From contig OMZE01000051.1 in the NCBI GenBank assembly GCA_900315455.1, positions 1-42,914 of the forward strand: a DNA stretch of 42,914 nucleotides. The letters run 5' to 3'. Origin of the DNA: an uncultured Prevotellaceae bacterium. GTDB lineage: Bacteria; Bacteroidota; Bacteroidia; Bacteroidales; Bacteroidaceae. The first letter of the stretch is position 1, and each line of letters opens with the position of its first letter. Position numbers and translations under genes: made by a program. The notes beneath the pieces were generated by a model that saw only the letters and a list, made by a program, of their open reading frames with translations, was not told the origin of the DNA and searched no databases. This document shows positions 21,880 to 31,554 of the stretch, piece after piece.

Positions 21880-23022
21880 ATGAGACGTGTCACGAATATA
21901 TCTATCTGCAAAGGCATTGCCATTATCCTGATGGTGATGGCCCATGCTGAGGCACCGGGCTGGCTCTGCCATTTCATCTTTGAATTCCACATGCCCCTTT
22001 TCTTCATCACAGCAGGCTATTTCTTCTCACTGAAATACCTGGATGATGTGGCAACCTTTATCAAAAAACGGATAAAGGGGCTTTATTGGCCATTCGTAAA
22101 GTGGTCGGTATTCTTCCTGATTATCCACAACTGGATGTTTGATATCGGGATACTGAATGAACAATATGGCAATGAGACGGGTGGCGTGACACACCCCTAC
22201 ACTTGGCATCAGATACAACAGAATTTATGGAACATCTTCACGGCAATGGGTGGATACGACCAATTCCTCTGTGGAGCATTCTGGTTTTTCAGAGGATTAT
22301 TCGTGGCAAGCATCCTGTATCTATTTTTATATAAGGTGCTGAATCTATGTGTATCCAAAGTTCCGAAACTCTCCCCCAAGTCCGTCCCCTACCTCATTTG
22401 TCTGGTGATGCTGCTGCTATGTGGATGGAAGACATACGAGAGACTCAATGTCATCACACTGGTTCAAGGTGGCTATCGCGACATGATGGGTTGTTTCTTT
22501 TTCGGCTGCGGTTTCATTTTCCGGCATCACGTTGACAAATACCGCCAATTCATCTCGCTTCGCCACGTCCATCTTTTGACAACCATCATCTTCGGCGCCA
22601 CTGTATATCTTTTCTCGGTGTATCTGATAGCCAACATGAACTGGCGCTCTACATTCACGCAGTTTCTCTCTCTGCCCATACCCGCTCTGCTTGGATTCCT
22701 GATGACTTATAACATCAGCCTATGGATAGACCGTCATCAAGGTTGGTTGAGGCAATCACTCATCTACATCGGTGAGCATACGCTCTACATTTTCATCTTC
22801 CATATCTGCGCCTATAAAGTCGTAAGCCTGTTGAAGATATGGTATTATGGACTTGACATTCGCCAGATAGGCTGCCATATGGTCATCCATGATTACTCAC
22901 AACAAGACTGGTTCTGGGTGGCCTACACCATTGCCGGTGTAGGATTACCCCTCGCATTCTACTGGCTGCAAAAACAAGTCACAGACAAGATGAAAAGGTT
23001 AAGAGCCACAACGGCAGAATAG
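21880..23022 (+). CDS. Acyltransferase-3 family membrane protein
   Basis: The 380-aa protein begins with the family's first helix and catalytic region (NISICKGIAIILMVMAHAEA, then FEFHMPLFFITAGYFF) and has about ten hydrophobic helices. The histidine in MVMAHAE is the expected catalytic residue. Members O-acetylate surface glycans, peptidoglycan or exopolysaccharide from cytoplasmic acetyl-CoA. No glycosyltransferase gene lies beside it, so the substrate is unknown. The gene is richer in A and T than its neighbours, stands alone between repeat material, and is followed by a pair of tandem hairpins, which would fit acquisition by transfer. Confidence 0.88.
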   Translation: MRRVTNISICKGIAIILMVMAHAEAPGWLCHFIFEFHMPLFFITAGYFFSLKYLDDVATFIKKRIKGLYWPFVKWSVFFLIIHNWMFDIGILNEQYGNETGGVTHPYTWHQIQQNLWNIFTAMGGYDQFLCGAFWFFRGLFVASILYLFLYKVLNLCVSKVPKLSPKSVPYLICLVMLLLCGWKTYERLNVITLVQGGYRDMMGCFFFGCGFIFRHHVDKYRQFISLRHVHLLTTIIFGATVYLFSVYLIANMNWRSTFTQFLSLPIPALLGFLMTYNISLWIDRHQGWLRQSLIYIGEHTLYIFIFHICAYKVVSLLKIWYYGLDIRQIGCHMVIHDYSQQDWFWVAYTIAGVGLPLAFYWLQKQVTDKMKRLRATTAE

Positions 23023-23037
23023 CCTCTATCATTATTC

Positions 23038-23125
23038 GGGCGAAATCTACCTAAGAACACATCGATTTCGCCCGTTTCGCATCATTTTCGGGCGAAATCT
23101 ACCCCAAAATGCATCGATTTCGCCC
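23038..23125. repeat. Tandem pair of identical-stem hairpins
   Basis: GGGCGAAATC-N16-GATTTCGCCC occurs at 23038-23073 and again at 23090-23125. The stems are perfect 10-bp inverted repeats, and both 16-nt loops begin with TACC and end with CATC. There is no T-tract, so ordinary termination is not the obvious role. Confidence 0.85.
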
Positions 23126-23224
23126 AAATCAATTGCAAGTATTCAGAGATGATACAAAGTCAAGTGAAACTTGACGATTTGTTCTATGAATGATGCATAG
23201 ACCTGACAGGACCACCGAAACAAA

Positions 23225-23352
23225 TTCGGACATCGGTAGAAAACGATAAAAACTTGTCGGAAAAGCGTGAACATCCATCATTTCATTTCCTCTCCACAAT
23301 AAAAAAAGGCCCCAGGAGCATTGGCTCCTGAGACCTGTTTTTTTAGGATTTT
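23225..23352. repeat. Duplicated terminator segment, copy 2
   Basis: Closely similar to 19237-19380, including the sequence upstream of the hairpin (GTGAACATCCATCATTTCAT, TTCCTCTCCACAATAAAAAA) and the tail TTTTTTTAGGATTTTA. Confidence 0.8.
23301..23336 (-). terminator. Terminator of the SusC/SusD operon
   Basis: AGGCCCCAGGAGC-ATTG-GCTCCTGAGACCT forms a strong stem, followed on minus by seven T. It lies 22 bp after the SusD stop codon. Confidence 0.8.
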
Positions 23353-23358
23353 ATGGTG

Positions 23359-25125
23359 TTACTTGAACTTGTATGGTAGGTCGCCCTTTGTCCATTCGGT
23401 GCCTTTCTCCCATCCTGGGTTCTGCTCGAGCACGCCCTCAGAGAGAGTGACTTGGTCTTCGGGAATCTTGAAGAATCCACCGCCCGTGTCTCTGTAGCGC
23501 TGCATGAAGTCGTTGGTGAAGGCGTATTCTCCGGGAATGCCCTGATTGAGAATCTTATTGCCCACCTGGTTGATCACCTTCTGCTGTACGTCGCCCCAAC
23601 GGCGCAGGTCGTTCCAGCGGATGGCCTCGAAGCAGAGTTCGTAGCGGCGCTCTTTCTTCAGGTTGGCGAGTGAGTAGGCGATATCGGGCAACTTGGCGCG
23701 TTCGCGCACGGCGTTGAGTCCGCTCTTGCCATTATAGATCACCTTGCCGTCGGTAAGTTCGGAGTGCATCAGCAGCACGTCGGCGAAGCGGAGCCATACC
23801 AGCGACTGGGTGAGACCCGTCTGGCGGTTGTTCTCACTGCCGTAGAAGTAGCCGTAACTGAGCATGCGCTGGTCGGTCTCGGGGTCGTAGGCCTCGCAGC
23901 CGAGATATTTCTTTGCTACAAGTTCGGTGTTTTCCACCTCCTTGGCGGGGTCGCCCTTATAGTCGGGAATCTCGACTTTACGGTCGCAGATGGAACCCGT
24001 GCGGCGGTAGTCGCCGGCATAGTCGGGATCTTCAGCCCAGTCGGTCCACAACTTCAGGCACACCGGACCATTGGAATAGCCCTGTACGGAGAAGGGGAAT
24101 GCCGTCTCGTTGGTCTTGCGCAGATTGTAGAACTCCACGATGCGGTTGTGGCGCAGTTGTGCGTCAGCGCTCCATCCCGGTTTGTTCGACATCTTCACGG
24201 CAAACATATTCTCCTTGTTCTCATCGGTTTCCCAATTCAAGCCATTCTCTGCCGTATACTTATAGTACTTGCCCTCGCCCAGACTGGCATTTCCAGTGTA
24301 GGGGTTGGTGTAGGGCCAGAGGTTGCGCTGGTCGGAAACGAGTCCGAATCCGCTGTTCTGGATACAGTCTTCGAGCCATGTCACCACCTGAGCCTTGGAG
24401 ATGCTGCCACCTTCCTCGGCGGGGAGGGGAAGTTCGGCTTTCTGATAGAAACCGGTGTAGAATAGCCATACGCGGGCCATCATGCCCTCGGCAGCCCATT
24501 TCGACACTCGTCCCTCGCCGAAACTGGGATATGGGGTAGATGGGCCGAATTCTATCGACTTCTTCAGGTCGGAAGCAATCTGGGCATACACCTCATCGGG
24601 TGTGGCACGGGGCAGGTTCACGGGTTCGGTACTCAATACCAGGGGCACGCCGTTGAACACCTGTGCGAGGTTGAAGTAGTAGAAGGCACGCAGGAAATAG
24701 ATTTCGCAGAGCAGTTGGTTTTTCTTGCTCTCCGAACTCCATTCTTTCACGTTGTCGATGGTTTCGATGGCGCTGTTGGCACGGTTGATGCCTGCATAGC
24801 GCTGCTGCCAAAGCGGTTTCATCCAGTCGGTATAGGCGTTCATCAGGCGGTCGACGCCTTGCGCACCGATGTTGCTCTGGCTACCACCACCCAGACGGTC
24901 GTCGGAGGCGATGTCGAAGATGAAGAAGGGGTCTTCCTCGGGGTCGGCGAGGTTGCGGTTCATTGCGGAATAGATGCCGTTCACCATTTGCACAGCGTCG
25001 GTCTCGTTGATGGGGAAGTTCGACGTGTTTTTCTTGGTGAGGCTCTCAGTGTCGAGGAAGTCGTCGCAGCCTGCGAGCAGCAAGCACACCACCGACACCA
25101 TTAAGTATAATATATGTTTTTTCAT
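23359..25125 (-). CDS. SusD/RagB family nutrient-binding lipoprotein
   Basis: The 588-aa lipoprotein has a type II signal peptide (lipobox LLAGC, lipidated Cys20) and a SusD fold start (DDFLDTESLTKKN, DAVQMVNGIYSAMNR). The TPR-type helices follow (ICEIYFLRAFYYFNLAQVF is the typical FLRAFYYF motif), and the C-terminal part includes RRYELCFEAIRWNDLRRWG. SusD proteins bind oligosaccharides at the cell surface and form a lid on SusC. It follows susC by 12 bp. The upstream ATG at 25134 gives three extra residues (MTI). The target glycan cannot be read from the sequence. Confidence 0.95.
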   Translation of the reverse strand: MKKHILYLMVSVVCLLLAGCDDFLDTESLTKKNTSNFPINETDAVQMVNGIYSAMNRNLADPEEDPFFIFDIASDDRLGGGSQSNIGAQGVDRLMNAYTDWMKPLWQQRYAGINRANSAIETIDNVKEWSSESKKNQLLCEIYFLRAFYYFNLAQVFNGVPLVLSTEPVNLPRATPDEVYAQIASDLKKSIEFGPSTPYPSFGEGRVSKWAAEGMMARVWLFYTGFYQKAELPLPAEEGGSISKAQVVTWLEDCIQNSGFGLVSDQRNLWPYTNPYTGNASLGEGKYYKYTAENGLNWETDENKENMFAVKMSNKPGWSADAQLRHNRIVEFYNLRKTNETAFPFSVQGYSNGPVCLKLWTDWAEDPDYAGDYRRTGSICDRKVEIPDYKGDPAKEVENTELVAKKYLGCEAYDPETDQRMLSYGYFYGSENNRQTGLTQSLVWLRFADVLLMHSELTDGKVIYNGKSGLNAVRERAKLPDIAYSLANLKKERRYELCFEAIRWNDLRRWGDVQQKVINQVGNKILNQGIPGEYAFTNDFMQRYRDTGGGFFKIPEDQVTLSEGVLEQNPGWEKGTEWTKGDLPYKFK

Positions 25126-25137
25126 AATCGTCATGGA

Positions 25138-28100
25138 TTAAAAGTTGATATTCAAACCCACCTGCCATGAGCGTGAGGAGGGATAATAACCACAGTCGAT
25201 ACCAGAAGCCCAACTGGTGCCGTTGCCGAAGCCGACCTCAGGATCCATACCCGAGTAGCCGGTGAAGGTGAACATGTTTTGTGCTGCCACGTAGATATGG
25301 CACTTGCGCACGGGGAGGAACTTGGCCACCCGCTTGAGGTCGTAGCCCAGTGAGATGCGTGAGATCTTGAAGAAGTCGGCATCCTCTATCCATACGCGGG
25401 AGATTTCCGACATGTTGACGTTCTTGCCGTCGGAGAAGCGCGGATAACGGTTGGTGCTGCCTTCGCCGGTCCAGTATTTGGTATAGACGTCGGTGCAGTA
25501 GTTGTCATCGGGGTGGTCGGAGAACTGACGGTAACTCTTAGCCACTTGCTGTCCGAAGGAGCCGTAGCCGTTGAGCGAGAAGTCGAAGCCCTTGTAGGAG
25601 ATGCTGATATTGAGACCCAGGGTGTAGTCGGGGTTCGGGTCGCCAATCATCGTCTTGTCGGAATCGTCCTTGTCAATTTTGCTGTTGCCGTTCACGTCGA
25701 CAAACTTCACATCGCCGGGCTGCAACGACTCACCTTGCAGTGAGTTGGCCTTGTCGCCACCGCAGTTGCGGGCGAGGTAGTCCTGTAGGTCTTGCTCGTT
25801 CTGGATGATGCCATCCATCTCATATCCCCAGAAGTATCCGATGGGGTATCCCACTTCCAGACGATAGAGTTCGGCGGTATTCTGTGCGATGGCGTTGGAT
25901 GCACCGTGGATGATGCCTTCGGAGTTGGCGATTCGCTTCACCTTGTTCTTGTTGTGTGAGAAGTTGGCTCCGATGCTGTATCTGAAGTCCTTGCCGATGT
26001 GGTCGTTCCACGACAGTTGAATCTCATAACCCTTGTTCTCGATGTCGCCACCATTGATATAAGGTGCGCCGGTACCATAGGAGAGGAGCACCGGTGCGCG
26101 CACCAGCCAGTCTTTCGTTGTCTTGATGTACCAGTCGAAGGAGAGTCCCAGTCGGTTGGCGAGGAACCTGGCATCGAAACCGAGGTCGAGTTGCTCAGAG
26201 GTCTCCCATTTCACGTCTTTGTTGGGCAGGATGTCGGGATAGGCACCGATGCCGGGGTTGTCTTTGTTGTCGAAGTAGTAGGGGTCGTCGAATGCCACTG
26301 TAGCCAGATACTGGAAGTTGTCGATACGGCAGTTACCGTTCTGTCCCCAACTGCCACGGAGTTTGAAGAAGTAGAGCCAGTTTTTCACGGGTTCCATGAA
26401 CTTCTCGTTGGTGATGACCCAACCTGCCGAGATGGAGGGGAAGTAGCCCCAGCGCTTTCCGCGGGCGAAGTTGGATGAACCGTCGGCACGGAGCACGAGT
26501 GAGAGGAGGTAGGTCTCGTTGTAGTTGTAGTTCACACGTCCGAAGAACGACGACAGCGCGCCTTGGTCGTTGGGGCTACCGCTGATTTCGGTGTTGGCGG
26601 CATCCACCACGTTGGCGTTGTTGATGTAGGCATGGTCGAACGAGCCGGGGAAGAGGGAGTTGGAGTTTTTCACGCCAACATTGTTTCCGTAACCCCATTT
26701 CTCCATAGACTGTCCGAAAAGGACGTCGAGGTTGTGGTTGTCGAACGACTTCACCCAGTTGACCGTATTCTCCAAAGTCCAGTTCATGTTGTAGCCCTGG
26801 CTCTGACGCACGTCGTCGGTGGGGTTGGATGTCTTGGCACTCAGTTCGTACACGGGATTGTAACTGCGGCTCTCGTTATGGCGATAATGCCATCCAGCAC
26901 TCGACCTGATGGTCAGTCCCACGATGGGCACATACTCCAGGTAGAAGTTGGTCTGCAAGCGGTAGCGCTTGGTGTAACTGTCTCCACTGCTGTATTTCAT
27001 CTGGGCAAGCGGATTGGCCATCTCGGCACTGAAATCCCAGGCGTCGGCCTTGATGTCGTCGTATTCATAGAGTTCTCCGGCCTCGTTGTAGGCAGGGAGC
27101 AGCGGCGACATGGCCAGCAGGGTGCGGATGTTGTTGCTGTAGATACCACCGATGGAAATGCCCTTCTTGTTGATGTATGAGAAGGTGACGTTCTCGCCGA
27201 ATTTCAGCACGTCGCGATTCTGCCTTCTGATGAGCGAGTACTCGGAGTTGAGGCGCACGGTGTAGCGGTCGAACTTCGGGGTGGCGGGATAGCCGAGCGT
27301 ACCCGTCTGGTGGTATTTGGAGAAACCGAGGGCGAAGCGCGACACGTCGCTGCCGCCGTTGATGTTGAGAGAGGCGTTGTTGATGGGCGCATTGTCAACC
27401 ATGGTCTCATCGAGCCAGTTGGTGCCGTTCCACGAACCGTTCATGATTTGCTGGTATTGTTTCGGTATCAGCGTAGCCCAGTCGTAGGTCGACACGCCCT
27501 GTATCTGATAGGCCTTGTCGTTGATTTCCATATACTGCTTGGCATTGAGCGGTGTCACGTCGTTGGTGTTGAGGTTCTGCCAGCCCAGATAACCGTCGAA
27601 GGATACCTGCACCTTGCCGGCCTTGCCCTTCTTCGTGTTCACCAGCACCACACCATTGGAGGCACGTGCACCGTAGATGGCACTCGAGGCAGCATCTTTC
27701 AGCACGTCGATAGACTCAATGTCGTTGGGGGAGATGTCGGTGAGGTTGCCGCCCGGCACACCGTCGATGACGTAGAGGGGCTCGTTGTTTCCGGCAGTAC
27801 CCATACCGCGGATGACCACCCTGTAACTCTCGCCCGGCTGACCGGAGTTCATCACGATGTTCATACCAGAAGCCAGACTCTGCAGTGCGCCGAAGGCATC
27901 CACGGCATTGGTGGCTTCTATCTGCCCGGCATCAACGTGCACGGTGGAACCGGTGACGAGTTTCTTGCGCTGCGTACCGTAACCCACCACCACCACGTCG
28001 TTGAGCACCTCGGAGTCTTCGTTGAGGACCACCTGGATGTTCTTCCCCGCCTCCGCTTTCACTGTGACGGAGGTGTAGCCGATGTAGGAGATTTTAAGAC

Positions 28101-28365
28101 TTGCGCCTCTCGACACGGTGAGGTCGAACGAGCCGTCCGACCGGGTCAACGTACCGTTGTTGGAGGTGCCTTCTTCCATGACGGTGGCCCCGATGACCGG
28201 CATGCCGTTCGAGTCGGTGACCACGCCTCTCACCTGTACGGTCTGCCTCGTCTGAAGCACGGCCCCACTGGTCGTGACAGATTCGTCTGTCGCAGCCGTG
28301 GCCGTAACAGCACATGTCATCAATCCAGCACAGATTACAGATAGGATTTTAGAGTAATGTTGCAT
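25138..28365 (-). CDS. SusC/RagA family TonB-dependent outer-membrane transporter
   Basis: The 1075-aa protein imports oligosaccharides. It has a signal peptide, a carboxypeptidase-D-like (CNA-B type) domain (VRGVVTDSNGMPVIGATVME, near 45-120), the SusC signature (NDVVVVGYGTQRKK), a plug domain (VVIRGMGTAGNNEPLYVIDG, IDVLKDAASSAIYGARASNG) and a C-terminal beta-barrel ending in LNINF. No anti-sigma-interacting extension is present. It forms an operon with susD, transcribed from a promoter at 28483-28513. Directly divergent from it is a GH43 gene. Confidence 0.96.
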   Translation of the reverse strand: MQHYSKILSVICAGLMTCAVTATAATDESVTTSGAVLQTRQTVQVRGVVTDSNGMPVIGATVMEEGTSNNGTLTRSDGSFDLTVSRGASLKISYIGYTSVTVKAEAGKNIQVVLNEDSEVLNDVVVVGYGTQRKKLVTGSTVHVDAGQIEATNAVDAFGALQSLASGMNIVMNSGQPGESYRVVIRGMGTAGNNEPLYVIDGVPGGNLTDISPNDIESIDVLKDAASSAIYGARASNGVVLVNTKKGKAGKVQVSFDGYLGWQNLNTNDVTPLNAKQYMEINDKAYQIQGVSTYDWATLIPKQYQQIMNGSWNGTNWLDETMVDNAPINNASLNINGGSDVSRFALGFSKYHQTGTLGYPATPKFDRYTVRLNSEYSLIRRQNRDVLKFGENVTFSYINKKGISIGGIYSNNIRTLLAMSPLLPAYNEAGELYEYDDIKADAWDFSAEMANPLAQMKYSSGDSYTKRYRLQTNFYLEYVPIVGLTIRSSAGWHYRHNESRSYNPVYELSAKTSNPTDDVRQSQGYNMNWTLENTVNWVKSFDNHNLDVLFGQSMEKWGYGNNVGVKNSNSLFPGSFDHAYINNANVVDAANTEISGSPNDQGALSSFFGRVNYNYNETYLLSLVLRADGSSNFARGKRWGYFPSISAGWVITNEKFMEPVKNWLYFFKLRGSWGQNGNCRIDNFQYLATVAFDDPYYFDNKDNPGIGAYPDILPNKDVKWETSEQLDLGFDARFLANRLGLSFDWYIKTTKDWLVRAPVLLSYGTGAPYINGGDIENKGYEIQLSWNDHIGKDFRYSIGANFSHNKNKVKRIANSEGIIHGASNAIAQNTAELYRLEVGYPIGYFWGYEMDGIIQNEQDLQDYLARNCGGDKANSLQGESLQPGDVKFVDVNGNSKIDKDDSDKTMIGDPNPDYTLGLNISISYKGFDFSLNGYGSFGQQVAKSYRQFSDHPDDNYCTDVYTKYWTGEGSTNRYPRFSDGKNVNMSEISRVWIEDADFFKISRISLGYDLKRVAKFLPVRKCHIYVAAQNMFTFTGYSGMDPEVGFGNGTSWASGIDCGYYPSSRSWQVGLNINF

Positions 28366-28482
28366 AGAATTAAAGTTAGTAATAATAAAATATGGTGTTA
28401 ATATATAGTATCGCTACTAATATGAAGTTGAATAATCCAATAAATGGTTAAAATAGTATGAATATCTAGGTTTTATTGGTGG

Positions 28483-28513
28483 CAAATATACAATTATTTT
28501 TCATATGTTCAAA
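28483..28513 (-). promoter_or_regulatory. Promoter of the SusC/SusD operon
   Basis: On minus, TTTG (28510-28513), 19-bp spacer, TATATTTG (28483-28490): a full consensus match. The leader of about 110 nt leaves room for regulation by RNA or a repressor. Confidence 0.8.
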
Positions 28514-28647
28514 CTTTTTGATGTTTTTTTTGAAAAAATATTCCAAAAAGGAAACTGTTTTGTACTTTTTTTGCCTTTTTATGACGATTATGAGACTATC
28601 ATGCAAGCCGTAGGCCAAAAAAAGAATAGCATGTTTTGGTAAGAATC

Positions 28648-28679
28648 TTCGGCTTTTTGAAAGAAAAAACATATCTTTG
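28648..28679 (+). promoter_or_regulatory. Promoter of the GH43 gene
   Basis: TTCG (28648-28651), 20-bp spacer, TATCTTTG (28672-28679), with a start of transcription about 20 nt before the ATG. Confidence 0.55.
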
Positions 28680-28706
28680 TGGCATCAATAATCAATACCC
28701 AATCCA

Positions 28707-30347
28707 ATGACGACAAATACCTTCAAAATGGCTTTTTTCGCAGCATGCTGCCTGTTGATGCCCGCTTGCACCCAGCAGACCGAAACATCGAAAGACGAGT
28801 TGACAACCGTTGGCAACCCCTTCCTCCCGATGTGGGAACACATTCCCGACGGGGAGCCGTATGTCTTCGACGACCCCGACAACCCTGGTAAACAGCGCGT
28901 ATATATCTATGGTTCGCACGACAGCCGCATCACCGACTACTGCGGCAGAGAACTCGTGGTGTGGTCGGCACCGGTGGAAGACCTGAACCACTGGCGTTAC
29001 GACGGCGAGATACTCAAGGTAGACAAGAACGGGAAAGGCGAGCCGTTTGACTCGGCATCGACCGCCGACGTGCTCTTTGCCCCCGACGTGGCACTGGTGA
29101 CTGCCCCCGACGGCAAGAAGACCTACTATCTCTATCCCAACGACCAGGCGGGAGGGCGCAATGGCCTGATAGCGAAGAGCGACCGTCCCAACGGACCCTT
29201 TGAGGTGTGCAATTGGAGTGCCGACGACCCCAACGTGACAGACGGCGTGCTGCAGTTCGACCCCGCAGTGTTTGTGGATGACGACGGCAGGGTATATGGC
29301 TATTGGGGATTCGAGACGTCGAATGGCGCAGAACTCGACCCCACCACGATGGCTACAGTGAAGCCGGGTACGGATATTGTGAGAGACATGGTGTCGGGAA
29401 AGAACCAGCCGGGCAAGTTCCGCTTCTTCGAGGCTTCTTCCATCCGCAAGATAGAAGACAAGTATGTGTTTATCTATAGCCGGTGGACGGAGAACGGCGA
29501 GTTCGGACTGCCCGATACCAACTACACCCTGGCCTATGCCTACAGCGACCACCCCCTGGGACCCTGGACCTATGGCGGCACCATCATCGACGGCCGCGGG
29601 CGTGAGGTGAACGAACAGGGCGACACCATCGCTTCTGCCACCGTGTCGGGCAACACCCACGGCAGTATCTGCGAAATCAACAACCAGTGGTATGTGTTCT
29701 ATCATCGCCAAAGCGGCACCAATGAGTTTGCGCGTCAGGCCATGGTGGCTCCCATCGACGTGAAGGTGGAGAAGGGCGAAGGCGGCAAGGTGACCATCGT
29801 TGAGGGTGAATACAACTCATGCGGATTCTCCCTCGAAGGCCTCGACCCACTGGAGCGCCACTCTGCTGGCATCGCCTGCTGGTATACCGGTCCGAAGGTG
29901 GCCGAGCACGTGTGGCCCGACAACAAGTTCTATGGCTCCTACATCGCGTCATCGTATGGTACCGACGACAAGATGGAGGCTCCCTATGCCCTGCGCAACA
30001 ACACCAACCTGGTGGTGAACAACACCGACGGCTCGATAGTGGGATACAAATACTTCAACTTCGCTTCTGCCGAGAAGAAGAATCCCAAACTTCTGCTGCG
30101 CCTGATACCAGAGGGCATCGACGGCACCATACAGGTGATGGTCGACAGACCTTGGGCATCGCAGAACGGCCAGTTGCTGGGTACCATCGAACTGAAAGCC
30201 GACATGCCGAAGGCCTCGACCGAACTCACTGTCGACCTGCCCGCTCTCGCGCCACTCACGGGCCGACATGCCATCTATTTCGTCTTCGCCTCCGACACGA
30301 AAGAGAAGTCGCTCTGCACCCTCGAGGACTTCGTGTTTGAATATTGA
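28707..30347 (+). CDS. Glycoside hydrolase family 43 lipoprotein
   Basis: The 546-aa lipoprotein (lipobox LMPAC, Cys21) has an N-terminal five-bladed GH43 propeller. The three acidic residues fit segments GEPYVFDDPD (general base), FAPDVALV (pKa modulator) and FRFFEASSIRK (acid), and a GNTHGSICEINNQWYVFYHR stretch matches the late blades. A C-terminal beta-sandwich of about 200 residues is likely a CBM6-type carbohydrate-binding module. GH43 enzymes are arabinofuranosidases, xylosidases or arabinanases. It is divergent from susC, and its neighbour downstream is co-oriented (35-bp gap). Substrate cannot be stated from this alone. Confidence 0.9.
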   Translation: MTTNTFKMAFFAACCLLMPACTQQTETSKDELTTVGNPFLPMWEHIPDGEPYVFDDPDNPGKQRVYIYGSHDSRITDYCGRELVVWSAPVEDLNHWRYDGEILKVDKNGKGEPFDSASTADVLFAPDVALVTAPDGKKTYYLYPNDQAGGRNGLIAKSDRPNGPFEVCNWSADDPNVTDGVLQFDPAVFVDDDGRVYGYWGFETSNGAELDPTTMATVKPGTDIVRDMVSGKNQPGKFRFFEASSIRKIEDKYVFIYSRWTENGEFGLPDTNYTLAYAYSDHPLGPWTYGGTIIDGRGREVNEQGDTIASATVSGNTHGSICEINNQWYVFYHRQSGTNEFARQAMVAPIDVKVEKGEGGKVTIVEGEYNSCGFSLEGLDPLERHSAGIACWYTGPKVAEHVWPDNKFYGSYIASSYGTDDKMEAPYALRNNTNLVVNNTDGSIVGYKYFNFASAEKKNPKLLLRLIPEGIDGTIQVMVDRPWASQNGQLLGTIELKADMPKASTELTVDLPALAPLTGRHAIYFVFASDTKEKSLCTLEDFVFEY

Positions 30348-30381
30348 CACTCTATTTTATTTTACCAATACCTGAAACATT

Positions 30382-31452
30382 ATGAAGAAGACATTATTGC
30401 TGTTCGCCCTGGCATTGGCAGTGCTGTCGGGCTGCAGAAAAGAACAGGCAACAGAGGTTGTCGACCTGCCACGAACCGATGCCACTCCAGAGGTGGTGGC
30501 GGCGGTAGACTCTTTTGTCCATGCTACCCAGACACGCCCCGTGGCACCCGACTCCATCACCCTCCACAGCATCATGATACTGAAGCATGGCAAGGTGGTG
30601 TATGAGAAGTGGTTCAACGGCGAGGCTGCCGACAAGCCCCATCAGATGTTCTCGGTGAGCAAGACGTTCACCGCCACCGCCGTAGGACTTGCCATCAACG
30701 AAGGGAAACTCAACCTGACGGACTCTGTGGTGAAGTTCTTCCCCGACAAGTTGCCCGCTGAGCAGAGCGACAACCTGAAGGCCATGACCGTGCGCGACCT
30801 GCTCACCATGACCTGTGGACATGACGAGGAACCCAAGAGCCTGAATAAGGACTCCGTGGACTGGGTGAAGGGCTTCCTGTCGTGGCCCGTGAAGCACAAG
30901 CCAGGAGAGTACTACCTCTACAACTCCGTGGGCACCTACATGCTCTCTGCTATCGTGCAGCAGGTGACGGGCGAGAAACTCATCGACTACCTCGACACCC
31001 GCTTGTTCCAACCGCTGCATATCGCACGCCCGGAATGGGAAGAGAGTCCGCAGGGCATCAACTGCGGTGGATGGGGACTCCAACTCAAGACCGAGGACAT
31101 GGCGAAGATGGGACAACTCTTCCTGCAGGAAGGCAAATGGAACGGCAAGCAGATAGTGCCTGCCGAATGGCTGAAGGAGATGTCGAGTTATCAGGTGCCG
31201 TCGGCTCCCTCGGGCACCAGATTCGAGGACCTGGAAAAAGCAGGGCTCAACAAGGACAACAATGAATGGGTGCAGGGCTACGGCTACCAGATGTGGATTT
31301 GCCGCCACAACGCCTACCGTGCCGACGGCTTTGCCGGACAGTATATCATGGTGTTTCCCGACCGCGATGCCGTGCTGGTGCTCACCACCTCGTCGTCGCT
31401 CTACCAGCCCTACATGGACTTGATTTGGGAATATCTCCTCCCCGTGCTGTAA
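30382..31452 (+). CDS. Beta-lactamase-like serine hydrolase lipoprotein
   Basis: The 356-aa lipoprotein (lipobox VLSGC, Cys18) belongs to the serine beta-lactamase-like / class C-type family (penicillin-binding-protein fold). The SxxK nucleophile is Ser91-Lys94 in MFSVSKTFTA, and the Tyr motif is in YYLYNSVGTY. The family includes esterases, DD-peptidases and carboxyl-esterases. Location in the GH43 operon suggests a carbohydrate esterase or a peptide or envelope enzyme, but true beta-lactamase activity is unlikely. The gap to GH43 is 35 bp. Confidence 0.85.
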   Translation: MKKTLLLFALALAVLSGCRKEQATEVVDLPRTDATPEVVAAVDSFVHATQTRPVAPDSITLHSIMILKHGKVVYEKWFNGEAADKPHQMFSVSKTFTATAVGLAINEGKLNLTDSVVKFFPDKLPAEQSDNLKAMTVRDLLTMTCGHDEEPKSLNKDSVDWVKGFLSWPVKHKPGEYYLYNSVGTYMLSAIVQQVTGEKLIDYLDTRLFQPLHIARPEWEESPQGINCGGWGLQLKTEDMAKMGQLFLQEGKWNGKQIVPAEWLKEMSSYQVPSAPSGTRFEDLEKAGLNKDNNEWVQGYGYQMWICRHNAYRADGFAGQYIMVFPDRDAVLVLTTSSSLYQPYMDLIWEYLLPVL

Positions 31453-31554
31453 ACAATAGAAGTGATGATGCCTGACATTCCGGAAAGTCGGGTTCTCCTG
31501 GATTTGCCGGGATGTCGGGAATCTCTGTAACTGGCATTAAAACTATCAACTACG

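Noticed and set aside
27310-28344. 344-codon plus-strand frame within susC
   Set aside because: Antisense shadow of the SusC N-terminus.
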